Positions 26,354 to 36,012 of a stretch of DNA of 64,000 nucleotides are shown here, in pieces. The notes under the pieces were generated by a model. It did no database searches. It was not told where the DNA came from and worked only from the letters and a program-made list of their open reading frames with translations. Made by a program: the position numbers and the translations under genes. The stretch lies in assembly GCF_027107535.1 (NCBI RefSeq), contig NZ_CP114283.1, positions 1,178,001 to 1,242,000 on the forward strand. Direction: 5' to 3'. Source of the stretch: Streptomyces aurantiacus. Its GTDB lineage: Bacteria > Actinomycetota > Actinomycetes > Streptomycetales > Streptomycetaceae. Position 1 is the first letter of the stretch, and each line of letters opens with the position of its first letter.

Positions 26354-27391
26354 ATGCGTCTGAGATCCGTACTCGCCACCTTCACGGCCGGCCTGGCGGC
26401 AGCCACGTGCGTCACCGCCGCCGGCCCCGCCGACGCCCACGGCGGACCCGCCCACTCCCCGAGCGGCAGAGCCTGTTCGCCCGCCGTCGCCATCGAGAGC
26501 TTCTCCGACGCCCTCGACAAGACGACGTACCGGGACACGTTCGTCGGCAACTTCTCCGCGCTGGCCGTGGACCGGGACGGGGCGATCGTCGCGCTGTCCG
26601 ACCGGTCCTCCCTCTTCACCCTCGACCCGAGGACCCTGCGGCCGCGCTCCGTCGTGCCGCTCGCCGACGAGAACGGCGGCGCCCTGGACTCCGAGGCCCT
26701 CGCCGTCGACAGTGACGGCACCCGGTTCGTCGCCTCCGAGACCGAGCCCGCCCTGCGCCGCCACGCCCGCGACGGCCGCATCCTCGACCGGCTCCCCGTA
26801 CCGGAGGCGCTCAGGGTCGCCCCCGTGGGCCGCGCCACACCGAACCAGACCTTCGAGGGCCTGACCTTCCTGCCCGGCCGCCACACCCTGCTGGCCGGCA
26901 TGGAGGGCTCCCTCGCCGGGGACACCACGGGCATCGTCCGCTTCCAGAGCTGGGAGCGCCATCGCGGTTCCTTCGCCCTCGCCGCCCAGTACGGCTACCG
27001 CACCGACACCGGCCTCAACGTCTCCGAGACCACGGCCACGCCCGACGGCCGTCTCCTCGTCCTGGAACGCGGCTTCACACCGGGTGTCGGCAACACGGTC
27101 CGGCTCTACCTGGCCGACCCGCGCCGCGCCACGGACACCGGCGGCATCGACGCCCTGACTGGGCAGGACGGCGTACGCCTCGTCCGCAAGACCCTCCTCG
27201 CCGACATCGGGGACTGCCCGTCCCTCGGCGCCACCGCCAAGCAGCCCCAGCCCAACCCGCTGCTCGACAACATCGAGGGCATGGCGGTCACCGGCCGCAC
27301 CCACGGTGCCCTGCGCGTCCTCCTGGCCAGCGACGACAACCAGAACGCCGTCCAGACGACCCGCTTCTACTCCCTGCGCGTACGCCTCTGA
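26354..27391 (+). CDS. Secreted esterase-like phytase-family protein
   Basis: 345 residues with a signal peptide (LATFTAGLAAATCVTAAGPADAHG). The mature part is an all-beta, propeller-like domain of the esterase-like phytase family (PF13449 as I recall): NFSALAVDRDGAIVALSDRSSLFTLD, GALDSEALAVDSDGTRFVASETEPAL, NQTFEGLTFLPGRHTLLAGMEGSL, and near the C-terminus LLDNIEGMAVTGRTHGALRVLLASDDNQN. Members are proposed to hydrolyse phosphate or ester bonds outside the cell, with little biochemistry. It is followed by an ABC exporter gene on the same strand, 115 bp away. Confidence 0.82.
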   Translation: MRLRSVLATFTAGLAAATCVTAAGPADAHGGPAHSPSGRACSPAVAIESFSDALDKTTYRDTFVGNFSALAVDRDGAIVALSDRSSLFTLDPRTLRPRSVVPLADENGGALDSEALAVDSDGTRFVASETEPALRRHARDGRILDRLPVPEALRVAPVGRATPNQTFEGLTFLPGRHTLLAGMEGSLAGDTTGIVRFQSWERHRGSFALAAQYGYRTDTGLNVSETTATPDGRLLVLERGFTPGVGNTVRLYLADPRRATDTGGIDALTGQDGVRLVRKTLLADIGDCPSLGATAKQPQPNPLLDNIEGMAVTGRTHGALRVLLASDDNQNAVQTTRFYSLRVRL

Positions 27392-27506
27392 GCAGTGTCC
27401 GCGTACGCCCGCGGGCCGTGCGCGACATTGCGGAGGGATGAAATCCGCTTCGATCCGTGTTGGTGCCTTCCGGACGATCAGGACCGACGGCAGGAAGGCA
27501 CCAGGC

Positions 27507-30500
27507 GTGACAACGCAGCGGGGATGGGCACGGCGGCTGGCCGGGTACGCATGGCGGTACCCGAAGGACGTCCTGCTCGCGCTGGGCGCCTCGCTCGGCG
27601 GCATGGCCGTCATGGCGCTCGTCCCCCTGATCACCAAGGTGATCATCGACGACGTCGTCGGGGACCACACCCGCGACATGGCCCCCTGGGCGGGCGCCCT
27701 CATCGGCGCCGCGGTCGTCGTCTACGTCCTCACCTACATCCGCCGCTACTACGGCGGACGCCTCGCGCTCGACGTCCAGCACGACCTGCGCACGGACATG
27801 TACGGGACGATCACCCGCCTCGACGGCAGGCGCCAGGACGAGCTGTCGACCGGCCAGGTCGTGGGCCGCGCGACCAGCGACCTCCAGCTCATCCAGGGCC
27901 TGCTCTTCATGCTCCCGATGACCATCGGGAACATCCTCCTCTTCGTGATCTCCCTGGTGATCATGGCCTGGCTGTCGCTGCCGCTCACGCTCGTCGCGCT
28001 GGTCATGGCCCCCGCCCTCTGGTTCATCGCCAAACGCAGCCGTACGAAGCTCCACCCGGCCACCTGGTACGCCCAGGCCCAGGCGGCGGCCGTGGCGGGC
28101 GTGGTCGACGGCGCGGTCACCGGCGTCCGCGTGGTGAAGGGCTTCGGCCAGGAGGACCAGGAGACCGGCAAGCTCCGCGAGATCGGCCGCAAGCTCTTCG
28201 CGGGCCGCCTCCGCACGATCCGGCTGAACTCCAAGTACACCCCCGCCCTCCAGGCGGTCCCGGCGCTCGCCCAGGTCGCCATGCTGGCGCTCGGCGGCTG
28301 GCTGGCGGTGAAGGGCGAGGTCACCCTGGGCACCTTCGTGGCGTTCTCCTCCTACCTCGCCCAGCTCGTGGGCCCCGTGCGCATGCTCGCCATGGTCCTC
28401 ACGGTCGGCCAGCAGGCCCGGGCCGGCGCCGAGCGCGTCCTGGAGCTGATCGACACCGAGCCGTCGATCGAGGACGGCACGAAACCGCTGCCCGCCGAGG
28501 CCCCCGCGACCGTCGAGTTCGACGACGTGTCCTTCGCCTACGACGACGACCGCCCGGTCCTGGACGGCCTCAGCTTCGAGATCCGCTCCGGCGAGACCCT
28601 CGCGGTCGTCGGCTCGTCCGGCTCCGGCAAGTCCACGGTCTCCCTCCTCCTGCCCCGCTTCTACGACGTGAGCCGGGGCGCCGTCCTCATCGGCGGCCTC
28701 GACGTGCGCGAGCTGACCCTCGACTCGCTGCGCGCTGCCATCGGCCTCGTCCCCGAGGACTCCTTCCTCTTCTCCGACACCGTCCGCGCCAACATCGCCT
28801 ACGGCCGCCCCGAGGCCACCCAGGAGGAGATCGAGACGGCGGCCCGGGCCGCCCAGGCGGACCGTTTCATCGCCGCCCTGCCCGACGGCTACGACACCAC
28901 GGTCGGCGAGCACGGCCTCACCCTCTCCGGCGGCCAGCGCCAGCGCGTGGCCCTGGCGCGGGCGATCCTCACCGACCCGCGCCTGCTGGTCCTCGACGAC
29001 GCCACCTCGGCGGTCGACGCCCAGGTCGAGCACGAGATCCACGAGGCCCTGCGCGGTGTCATGGCGGGCCGCACGACCCTCCTCATCGCCCACCGCCGCT
29101 CCACCCTCAACCTCGCCGACCGCATCGCCGTCCTCGACGACGGCCGCCTCGCCGACATCGGAACCCACGAGGAACTGACCGAACGCTCACCGCTGTACCG
29201 CCGGCTGCTCACCGACCCGGACGAGCTGGGCGGCGTCTCACCCGGTCACGCCAGGCCGTCCTGCCCGGTGGAGGACACGTCCGTACGGGACGAGCTGGAC
29301 GCCGAGTTCGACGCCGAACGCGGTGTCACCCCACGGCTGTGGACCGGCGACCGCGAGCCCAAGGACACCGCGCTGGCCGGCACGCCCGCGACCCCCGAAC
29401 TCCTCGCCCAGGTCGACGCCCTCCCCCCGGCCACCGACATCCCCGCCATCGACGAGGCACGCGCGGTCACCCCGGAGGACTCGTACGGGCTGCGACGCCT
29501 GCTGCGGGGCTTCGGGCTCCCGCTCCTCGCGAGCCTCGGCCTCGTCGCCGTCGACGCGGGCATGGGTTTGCTGCTGCCGGTCCTGATCCGGCACGGCATC
29601 GACGAGGGCGTCTCCGAGCTCGCGCTCGGGGGAGTGTGGGCGGCCTCGGTGATCGCCCTGGTCAGCGTGCTCGTCCAGTGGTCGGCGCAGATCGGCGAGA
29701 CCCGGATGACCGGACGCACCGGGGAGCGGGTCCTCTACTCGCTCCGGCTGAAGATCTTCTCGCAGCTCCAGCGGCTCGGACTCGACTACTACGAGCGGGA
29801 GCTGACCGGCCGGATCATGACCCGGATGACGACGGACGTGGACGCGCTGTCCACGTTCCTGCAGACCGGCCTGGTCACCGCCTTCGTCTCCGTCGTCACC
29901 TTCTTCGGCATCATGGGCGCCCTGCTCGTGATCGACGTACAGCTGGCACTGGTCGTCTTCCTGACGCTGCCGCCGCTGATCATCGGCACGTTCTTCTTCC
30001 GCAGGGCCAGCGTCAAGGCGTACGAACTCGCCCGCGAGCGCGTGTCCGTCGTCAACGCGGACCTCCAGGAGTCGGTGTCCGGCCTGCGGATCCTCCAGGC
30101 GTTCCGCCGCGAGGGATCGGGCGGCAGGCGCTTCGCCGAGGGCAGCGACAGCTACCGCCAGGCCCGCATCCGCGGACAGTGGCTGATCTCGGTCTACTTC
30201 CCGTTCGTCCAGCTGCTGTCCTCCGTGGCGGCCGCCGCCGTGCTGATCGTGGGCGCCGCACGGGTCGACGCGGGCACCCTCACCACCGGCGCGCTGGTCG
30301 CCTACCTCCTCTACATCGACCTGTTCTTCGCGCCCGTGCAGCAGCTCTCGCAGGTCTTCGACGGCTACCAGCAGGCCACCGTCTCGCTCGGCCGGATTCA
30401 GGAGCTGCTCCAGGAGCCGACCTCGACGAAGGCCGCCGACGAGCCGCTCGAGGTGCTGTCCCTGCGGGGCGAGATCGCCTTCGAGGACGTGGACTTCGCT

Positions 30501-31241
30501 TACGGCCGCCCCGGCGACACGGACGCCGAGGAGGCCCTCAGCGGGGTCGGCCTGACCATTCCGGCCGGGCAGACCGTCGCGTTCGTCGGCGAGACGGGCG
30601 CGGGCAAGTCGACCCTGGTCAAGCTGGTGGCCCGCTTCTACGACCCCACCGGCGGCCGGGTCACGGTCGACGGCACGGACCTGCGCTCGCTCGACCTGAC
30701 CTCGTACCGGCACCGTCTCGGCGTCGTCCCGCAGGAGGCGTACCTCTTCCAGGGCACCGTCAGGGACGCCATCGCGTACGGCCGGCCGGACGCCACGGAC
30801 GCCGAGGTCGAGGCGGCGGCCCGCGCGGTCGGCGCGCACGACATGATCGCCACGCTGGACGGCGGCTACCTCCACGAGGTCGCCGAGCGCGGCCGCAACC
30901 TCTCCGCCGGGCAGCGCCAGCTGATCGCGCTCGCCCGCGCCGAACTGGTCGACCCGGACATCCTGCTCCTCGACGAGGCGACGGCAGCGCTCGACCTCGC
31001 CACCGAGGCCCAGGTCAACCAGGCCACCGACCGCATCGCGGGCCGCCGTACGACGCTGGTCGTCGCGCACCGGCTGACCACGGCCGCCCGGGCGGACCGG
31101 GTCGTGGTGATGGCCGACGGCCGCGTCGCCGAGGACGGCACGCACGACGAACTGCTCGCCCGCGAGGGCCGGTACGCACAGCTGTGGCGGACGTTCGTGG
31201 GGGAGCCGGATCCCGCCAGGACGGTCACCACCACGAAGTGA
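27507..31241 (+). CDS. Full-length ABC exporter: two TMD-NBD halves fused in one polypeptide
   Basis: 1244 residues from a GTG with AGGAAGG 8 bases upstream. First half: six helices, then NBD1 with Walker A GSSGSGKST (from 369), signature LSGGQRQR and Walker B LLVLDDATSAVD, where Asp498 replaces the catalytic Glu. A charged linker (about 570-650) leads to the second half: six helices, Walker A GETGAGKST (from 1028), signature LSAGQRQ and Walker B ILLLDEATAALD with Glu1157. It looks like a fused version of heterodimeric exporters (BmrCD/TM287-288 class), in which one ATP site is degenerate. Substrate unknown; multidrug or lipid export are typical. Confidence 0.9.
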   Translation: MTTQRGWARRLAGYAWRYPKDVLLALGASLGGMAVMALVPLITKVIIDDVVGDHTRDMAPWAGALIGAAVVVYVLTYIRRYYGGRLALDVQHDLRTDMYGTITRLDGRRQDELSTGQVVGRATSDLQLIQGLLFMLPMTIGNILLFVISLVIMAWLSLPLTLVALVMAPALWFIAKRSRTKLHPATWYAQAQAAAVAGVVDGAVTGVRVVKGFGQEDQETGKLREIGRKLFAGRLRTIRLNSKYTPALQAVPALAQVAMLALGGWLAVKGEVTLGTFVAFSSYLAQLVGPVRMLAMVLTVGQQARAGAERVLELIDTEPSIEDGTKPLPAEAPATVEFDDVSFAYDDDRPVLDGLSFEIRSGETLAVVGSSGSGKSTVSLLLPRFYDVSRGAVLIGGLDVRELTLDSLRAAIGLVPEDSFLFSDTVRANIAYGRPEATQEEIETAARAAQADRFIAALPDGYDTTVGEHGLTLSGGQRQRVALARAILTDPRLLVLDDATSAVDAQVEHEIHEALRGVMAGRTTLLIAHRRSTLNLADRIAVLDDGRLADIGTHEELTERSPLYRRLLTDPDELGGVSPGHARPSCPVEDTSVRDELDAEFDAERGVTPRLWTGDREPKDTALAGTPATPELLAQVDALPPATDIPAIDEARAVTPEDSYGLRRLLRGFGLPLLASLGLVAVDAGMGLLLPVLIRHGIDEGVSELALGGVWAASVIALVSVLVQWSAQIGETRMTGRTGERVLYSLRLKIFSQLQRLGLDYYERELTGRIMTRMTTDVDALSTFLQTGLVTAFVSVVTFFGIMGALLVIDVQLALVVFLTLPPLIIGTFFFRRASVKAYELARERVSVVNADLQESVSGLRILQAFRREGSGGRRFAEGSDSYRQARIRGQWLISVYFPFVQLLSSVAAAAVLIVGAARVDAGTLTTGALVAYLLYIDLFFAPVQQLSQVFDGYQQATVSLGRIQELLQEPTSTKAADEPLEVLSLRGEIAFEDVDFAYGRPGDTDAEEALSGVGLTIPAGQTVAFVGETGAGKSTLVKLVARFYDPTGGRVTVDGTDLRSLDLTSYRHRLGVVPQEAYLFQGTVRDAIAYGRPDATDAEVEAAARAVGAHDMIATLDGGYLHEVAERGRNLSAGQRQLIALARAELVDPDILLLDEATAALDLATEAQVNQATDRIAGRRTTLVVAHRLTTAARADRVVVMADGRVAEDGTHDELLAREGRYAQLWRTFVGEPDPARTVTTTK

Positions 31242-31311
31242 CCCCCGCGGCCCGCCCGCCCTCCCGGTCCGGCCGCGTTGCCCGGCCCGCTTCACGGCCG
31301 GGTCCCGGGGC

Positions 31312-31341
31312 GAGGCAACCGTTCGCCGTACGCCACGCGTC
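31312..31341 (+). promoter_or_regulatory. CAACC-type promoter-like motif before small secreted protein
   Basis: GCAACC (CAAC at 31316-31319) is followed 19 bases later by GTC (31339-31341), 44 bp before the GTG start at 31386. Similar to two motifs at 21544 and 25211. Inference only. Confidence 0.28.
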
Positions 31342-31385
31342 CGTACATCAGTACGCCAATTGCCGCGGGCCGTGGAGGGACACCA

Positions 31386-31778
31386 GTGGACATGGGCGCG
31401 ATACGCCGACGCCTGGCGCTCGGAACGGCCGTGCTGACCACCTCCGGGCTGCTGGTGCTCGCCGGCCCGGGCACGGGTGACGCGTCGGCTGCCCCCCTGT
31501 GCTCCGGCCGGAAGGTACGCACCCTGCCCTTCTCCACCGGATTCGTGGACGTCCACAAGAAGCGCGGATACGTGTGCGCGGTGACCTATCCGAAGAAGGT
31601 GGGCGCCCGCCGGTACATGATGGTGAGCGTCCAGGCCAGGGGGAGCGAGCGGGTGCCCAACGCGGGCCGCTTCAAGAAGTACGCGGGCCCGGTGCGGGTG
31701 CACGCGGGCCACCGCTGCGTGCGGATCAAGGGGGCCGTCGGCGCGGGCTCCGTCAGCACGGGCTGGATTCTCTGCTGA
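31386..31778 (+). CDS. Small secreted protein with four cysteines, function unknown
   Basis: 130 residues from a GTG with GGAGGGA 5 bases upstream (an ATG at 31392 is the alternative). A signal peptide (IRRRLALGTAVLTTSGLLVLAGPGTGDASAA) is followed by about 95 residues rich in Lys/Arg and Val, with Cys in LCSGRKV, YVCAVTYPKK, HRCVRIKG and the terminal WILC, likely two disulfides. The mature protein is strongly basic. I do not recognise a family; comparable short basic secreted proteins are common in Streptomyces. Confidence 0.7.
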   Translation: MDMGAIRRRLALGTAVLTTSGLLVLAGPGTGDASAAPLCSGRKVRTLPFSTGFVDVHKKRGYVCAVTYPKKVGARRYMMVSVQARGSERVPNAGRFKKYAGPVRVHAGHRCVRIKGAVGAGSVSTGWILC

Positions 31779-31909
31779 GCCGGTCGATCTTCGAGCGAAG
31801 CCGTGCGATCTTCGTCCCGACCTGTCCGTAATGCCCTCAGCATCCCCTGGTGCGACGGCTGTTGCTCCGCTAGGTTCCGGCGGACATCTGCGTATTCAGG
31901 GGAGAACGC

Positions 31910-33358
31910 ATGCGCAAGACGCTCAGATGGCTGCTGTCTCTCGTGGTGCTCATAGGCACCGTGAGCACGGCCGGGGCGGCCACCGCCGCCCAGCCGGACA
32001 CCACCGGCACCGATCTCGTCTCGAACAAGGCCGCGGACATCAAGGACCGGCTCCTCGCGATACCGGGCATGAGCCTGGTCGAGGAGAAGCCGTACACCGG
32101 CTACCGCTTCTTCGTCCTCAACTACACCCAGCCCGTCGACCACCGGAAGCCGTCCAAGGGCACCTTCCAGCAGCGCATCACCGTGCTGCACAAGGACACG
32201 GCCCGCCCGACGGTCTTCTACACCGGCGGCTACAACGTCTCCACGAACCCGAGTCGCCGCGAGCCGACCCAGATCGTGGACGGCAACCAGATCTCGATGG
32301 AGTACCGCTACTTCACGCCGTCCCGGCCCGCGCCGGCCGACTGGTCGAAGCTCGACATCTGGCAGGCGGCCAGCGACCAGCACCGCATCTTCAAGGCGAT
32401 CAAGCCCGTCTACGACAAGAAGTGGGTCTCCACCGGCGGTTCGAAGGGCGGCATGACCGCCACGTACTTCGAGCGCTTCTACCCGCGTGACATGGACGGC
32501 GTCATCGCGTACGTCGCCCCCAACGACGTGGTGAACAAGGAGGACTCCGCCTACGACCGCTTCTTCGCGAAGGTCGGCACCAAGGAGTGCCGCGCCCGGC
32601 TGAACGCGGTGCAGCGCGAGGCGCTCGTGCGCCGCGCGCCGCTGGAGAAGAAGTACCAGGAACTGGCCGCCGCCGAGGGCTACACCTTCAAGACCATCGG
32701 CAGCCTGGACAAGGCGTACGAGGCGGTCGTCCTCGACTACGTGTGGGGCTTCTGGCAGTACAGCCTGCTCGCCGACTGCGACACGATCCCCGCGGACGCG
32801 AAGAACGCGACGGACGACGAGATCTGGACCTCGATCGACACGATCTCCGGCTTCTCGTTCTACACGGACCAGGGCCTGGAGCCGTACACGCCGTACTACT
32901 ACCAGGCGGGCACGCAGCTCGGTGCCCCGTCGATCGTTTTCCCGCACATCGAGAAGAAGTACATCCGCTACGGCTACCAGCCGCCGCGGAACTTCGTGCC
33001 GCGCGACATCTCCATGAAGTTCCAGCCCGGCGCGATGCGTGACGTCGACACCTGGGTCAAGCACAACGCGAAGCACATGCTCTTCGTGTACGGCCAGAAC
33101 GACCCGTGGGGCGCCGAGCCGTTCCGCCTCGGCAAGGGCGCCCGCGACTCGTACGTCTTCACGGCCCCGGGCCTGAACCACGGCGCCAACGTCGCGGGTC
33201 TCGTCCCCGACCAGAAGGCCCTCGCCACGGCCCGCATCCTCGAATGGGCGGGCGTCGCCTCGGCCGCGGTCCAGGCGGACCCGGAGAAGGCGAAGCCGCT
33301 GGCCAAGTACGACTCCAAGCTGGACAAGCGCAAGGTGGAGCGCCAGCTCCGGCCGTAA
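31910..33358 (+). CDS. Secreted S37-family serine peptidase (tripeptidyl aminopeptidase-like)
   Basis: 482 residues. A signal peptide (TLRWLLSLVVLIGTVSTAGAATAA) is followed by an alpha/beta-hydrolase of the PS-10/S37 peptidase family. The nucleophile is Ser178 in STGGSKGGMTATYFERFYP; FFVLNYTQPVDHRKP and the late GQNDPWGAEPF (acid) and APGLNHGANVAGL (His) complete the likely triad. Enzymes of this family in Streptomyces remove tripeptides from N-termini or Pro-containing peptides outside the cell. It is a single gene. Confidence 0.87.
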   Translation: MRKTLRWLLSLVVLIGTVSTAGAATAAQPDTTGTDLVSNKAADIKDRLLAIPGMSLVEEKPYTGYRFFVLNYTQPVDHRKPSKGTFQQRITVLHKDTARPTVFYTGGYNVSTNPSRREPTQIVDGNQISMEYRYFTPSRPAPADWSKLDIWQAASDQHRIFKAIKPVYDKKWVSTGGSKGGMTATYFERFYPRDMDGVIAYVAPNDVVNKEDSAYDRFFAKVGTKECRARLNAVQREALVRRAPLEKKYQELAAAEGYTFKTIGSLDKAYEAVVLDYVWGFWQYSLLADCDTIPADAKNATDDEIWTSIDTISGFSFYTDQGLEPYTPYYYQAGTQLGAPSIVFPHIEKKYIRYGYQPPRNFVPRDISMKFQPGAMRDVDTWVKHNAKHMLFVYGQNDPWGAEPFRLGKGARDSYVFTAPGLNHGANVAGLVPDQKALATARILEWAGVASAAVQADPEKAKPLAKYDSKLDKRKVERQLRP

Positions 33359-33423
33359 CCGCACAGCAGCACCCGCGGCGGTGACCGACCGCCGTGCCGC
33401 GCCCGCCCGTTGGAGCCAGTCGG

Positions 33424-34086
33424 CTACAGCGGGCGGGCGCAGCCCACCGGCTCGGCCCCGCCCAGCTGGACGTACAGCGCCGTCGACGCGGGGCACTCGC
33501 CCCGCTTCTCCACGGCCGCCGTCACCTCGTACTCCGGGCTCTTCTCGCCGCTGCCGTCGCACGCCGTCTCGCGGACCTCGCCCGCACCCGCGCTGTGGAC
33601 ACAGTCGCCGACGATGGTGCGCGGCCCCCCGCCGCCGCCCGGATCGCCGGGGTGCGGGGCCTCCAGGCTGCGCATACAGGCGTAGCCCTGCGGGACCGCG
33701 CCGTCGCCGTCCTCGTCGGCGGACGGCCGCTGCTCACTGATGTGCAGCACGAAGTCCGTGGTCGCGGGACAGGGCGGCCCCTCGCCCGCCTTGCCGTCGT
33801 GCCGCGCGACGACCCGCGCCGCCGCCTTCTCACTGGTGCACGGCACCTCGGTGAACGACTCGCGCCCGAACGAACTGCACTCGTCGATCCCGAGGAACAG
33901 CACCCCGTACCCCGAGGCCGGGGTGGGAGCCGCGACCGAGACCGCGGCGGTCTCCCGCGGCCCGCCGTCCTCGGACCCGGACGACCGCAGACATCCCGTG
34001 AGGGCCGCCGCCACCAGCGCCAGCAGCGCGCACGCCACCGACGCGAACCCCGCGCGGCGTGCGCCCGCGCCCCGTGCATCGCGCAT
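33424..34086 (-). CDS. Cysteine-rich lipoprotein, function unknown
   Basis: 220 residues. A basic N-terminus and hydrophobic stretch end in a lipobox LTGC (Cys about 32), so the protein is anchored to the outer face of the membrane. The exported part contains about eight further cysteines and short glycine/proline-rich loops (HPGDPGGGGGPR), without a recognised domain. It is convergent with the S37 peptidase gene (65 bp gap) and follows 111 bp upstream of nothing on its own strand that would suggest an operon. Function not assignable. Confidence 0.68.
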   Translation of the reverse strand: MRDARGAGARRAGFASVACALLALVAAALTGCLRSSGSEDGGPRETAAVSVAAPTPASGYGVLFLGIDECSSFGRESFTEVPCTSEKAAARVVARHDGKAGEGPPCPATTDFVLHISEQRPSADEDGDGAVPQGYACMRSLEAPHPGDPGGGGGPRTIVGDCVHSAGAGEVRETACDGSGEKSPEYEVTAAVEKRGECPASTALYVQLGGAEPVGCARPL

Positions 34087-34197
34087 GACACGTCCCCCGA
34101 TCCCCCGCCCAGCGTGGCCCGTCGCAGCGGGCCCCGCCAGGCGTACGGGGTGCTTTGCGTCACTTGGGGGTGGAGCGGCGGGTGTGCGGCGTAGGCC

Positions 34198-36012
34198 CTA
34201 GTACGTCAGGCCGTGCCCCACGGGGTACAGCACCCGCGCCGGATCGTCCGCGCGCTGCACCGGCACCGGCAGCTTCCCCACCGGATCGGCCCTCCCCGCG
34301 ATCACCCGCACCGCGGCGCGCAGCTCGACGTCCGTCCAGGAGTATGCCGCCAAGTAGGCCTTGACGTCAGGGAGTTGGGCCACGTCGTACGGATTGCGGA
34401 TGGCGAGCGCGAGCACCGGGCGGCCCGTCGCGAGCAGTTGTGCCACGAGCGTCCGCTGACTGGAGGCGGCGGTGACGTTGTACGTCCCCACGAGCACGGC
34501 GTCCGCGTCCTGAGCCGCAGCGACGGCCTTCGCGACGGTCGCGGCGGAGGGCGCCGTGCCCGTCGACAGCGCCGTCGCCGTGAACCCCAGCTCGGTGAGC
34601 GCGGCCGCCAGCACGGCCGTGGGCGGGCCGGTCGTCCCGGACGGCGACGCCGGATCCGCGCCGACGACAAGCACCTTCGGGTGCGTACGGCGTGAAAGCG
34701 GCAGCAGACCGCCGGAGTTGACGAGCAGGGTCGTCGTCCGCTCGGCGATCCGGTCGGCGGCCTTGAGGTGCGGAGGGACCCCGACCGTACGGTCCACCCC
34801 CCGCCGGGTGACGTACGGGTCCTTGAGCAGCCCGAGCTTCGCCTTCAGCCGCAGAACGCGCAGGATCGACTCGTCGAGGCGGGCCTCCGTCAGCTCGCCT
34901 TCGCGGACGGCCCGCAGGACCGCGTTCCAGGCGACGTCGAGCTTCGGCGGGTTGAGGAGCTGATCGACTCCGGCCTTCAGGGCGAGCACGGGCACCCTGT
35001 CGTCGCCGTACTTCGTGCGGACGCCCTCCATGCCGAGCGAGTCCGTCACCACGACCCCGTCGTAGCCGAGCCGCTCCCGCAGGATGCCGGTGAGGATGGG
35101 GCGGGAAAGCGTGGCGGGGTCGCCGGACGGGTCGAGTGCCGGAACCATGATGTGCGCGGTCATGATCGAGTCGATGCCGGCGGCGACGGCCGCCTCGAAC
35201 GGCGGCGCGTCGAGCTCGGCCCACTGCGCCTCGGTGTGCTCGATGACCGGGAAGCCGTAGTGGCTGTCGGTCTCCGTGTCGCCGTGCCCCGGGAAGTGCT
35301 TGGCGGTGGCCGCGACACCGGCACCCTGGTAGCCCTTGACCTGCGCGGCGACCAGCCGGGCCACGGCCCGCGGGTCGGCGCCGAAGGAGCGGACGCCGAT
35401 GACCGGGTTGGCCGGGTTCACGTTCACGTCGGCGACCGGCGCGTAGTCCTGCCGGATGCCCATCGCCCGCAGCTCGGCGCCGCCGATCCGCCCCGCCGTG
35501 CGGGCGTCGGCGCGGGAGGCGCCCGCACCGAGGGCCATCGCGCCCGGGAAGAGCGTCGCGGGCCTGCCCACACGGGCCACGATGCCGTGCTCCTGGTCGG
35601 TGGAGACGAGCACGGGGAGCCCGCGGGGCTGTTCCAGCGAGGCCCGCTGGATCCCGTTGCTGAGCTCCGCGATCTGGTGCGGGTCACGGGTGTTGTGCGC
35701 CCACCCGAAGTAGATGATCCCGCCGACCCGGTACTTGGCGATCAGCTCCGCCGCCGTCCGTACGCCGATCTCCGCGAGGTTGGCGTCGATGTCGGCCTGG
35801 TCGGGTTCGGTCGCCGAGTGTCCGTACACCCGCATCACGAAGAGCTGCCCGACCTTCTCCTCGAGCGTCATGCGGGAGACGAGGGCCCTGAGTCTGCTGT
35901 CCCCGTGCTTCGCGGTGTCGTCGTCCTCTGCCTGCGCCGGGGTGCCGCCGACGGCGACGGCCGCCGCCGCGCCCGCGGTCGCCGTGAGCAGCGTGCGTCT
36001 GGAGGTGTGCAC
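34198..36012 (-). CDS. Secreted GH3 beta-N-acetylglucosaminidase (NagZ-type)
   Basis: 604 residues from a GTG with AAGGAG just upstream; the longer frame to 36084 has no signal. The N-terminus (TSRRTLLTATAGAAAAVAVGGTPAQA) is a twin-arginine-like signal. The GH3 domain has the NagZ-specific KHFPGHGDTETDSH with His243 and Asp245 as acid/base dyad, and the nucleophile Asp324 in VVVTDSLGMEGV. A C-terminal GH3 domain follows from about 410. It should release GlcNAc (or GlcNAc from muropeptides/chitin oligomers) outside the cell. An imperfect palindrome GGAAACTTCC lies about 55 bp upstream of the start. Confidence 0.88.
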   Translation of the reverse strand: MHTSRRTLLTATAGAAAAVAVGGTPAQAEDDDTAKHGDSRLRALVSRMTLEEKVGQLFVMRVYGHSATEPDQADIDANLAEIGVRTAAELIAKYRVGGIIYFGWAHNTRDPHQIAELSNGIQRASLEQPRGLPVLVSTDQEHGIVARVGRPATLFPGAMALGAGASRADARTAGRIGGAELRAMGIRQDYAPVADVNVNPANPVIGVRSFGADPRAVARLVAAQVKGYQGAGVAATAKHFPGHGDTETDSHYGFPVIEHTEAQWAELDAPPFEAAVAAGIDSIMTAHIMVPALDPSGDPATLSRPILTGILRERLGYDGVVVTDSLGMEGVRTKYGDDRVPVLALKAGVDQLLNPPKLDVAWNAVLRAVREGELTEARLDESILRVLRLKAKLGLLKDPYVTRRGVDRTVGVPPHLKAADRIAERTTTLLVNSGGLLPLSRRTHPKVLVVGADPASPSGTTGPPTAVLAAALTELGFTATALSTGTAPSAATVAKAVAAAQDADAVLVGTYNVTAASSQRTLVAQLLATGRPVLALAIRNPYDVAQLPDVKAYLAAYSWTDVELRAAVRVIAGRADPVGKLPVPVQRADDPARVLYPVGHGLTY

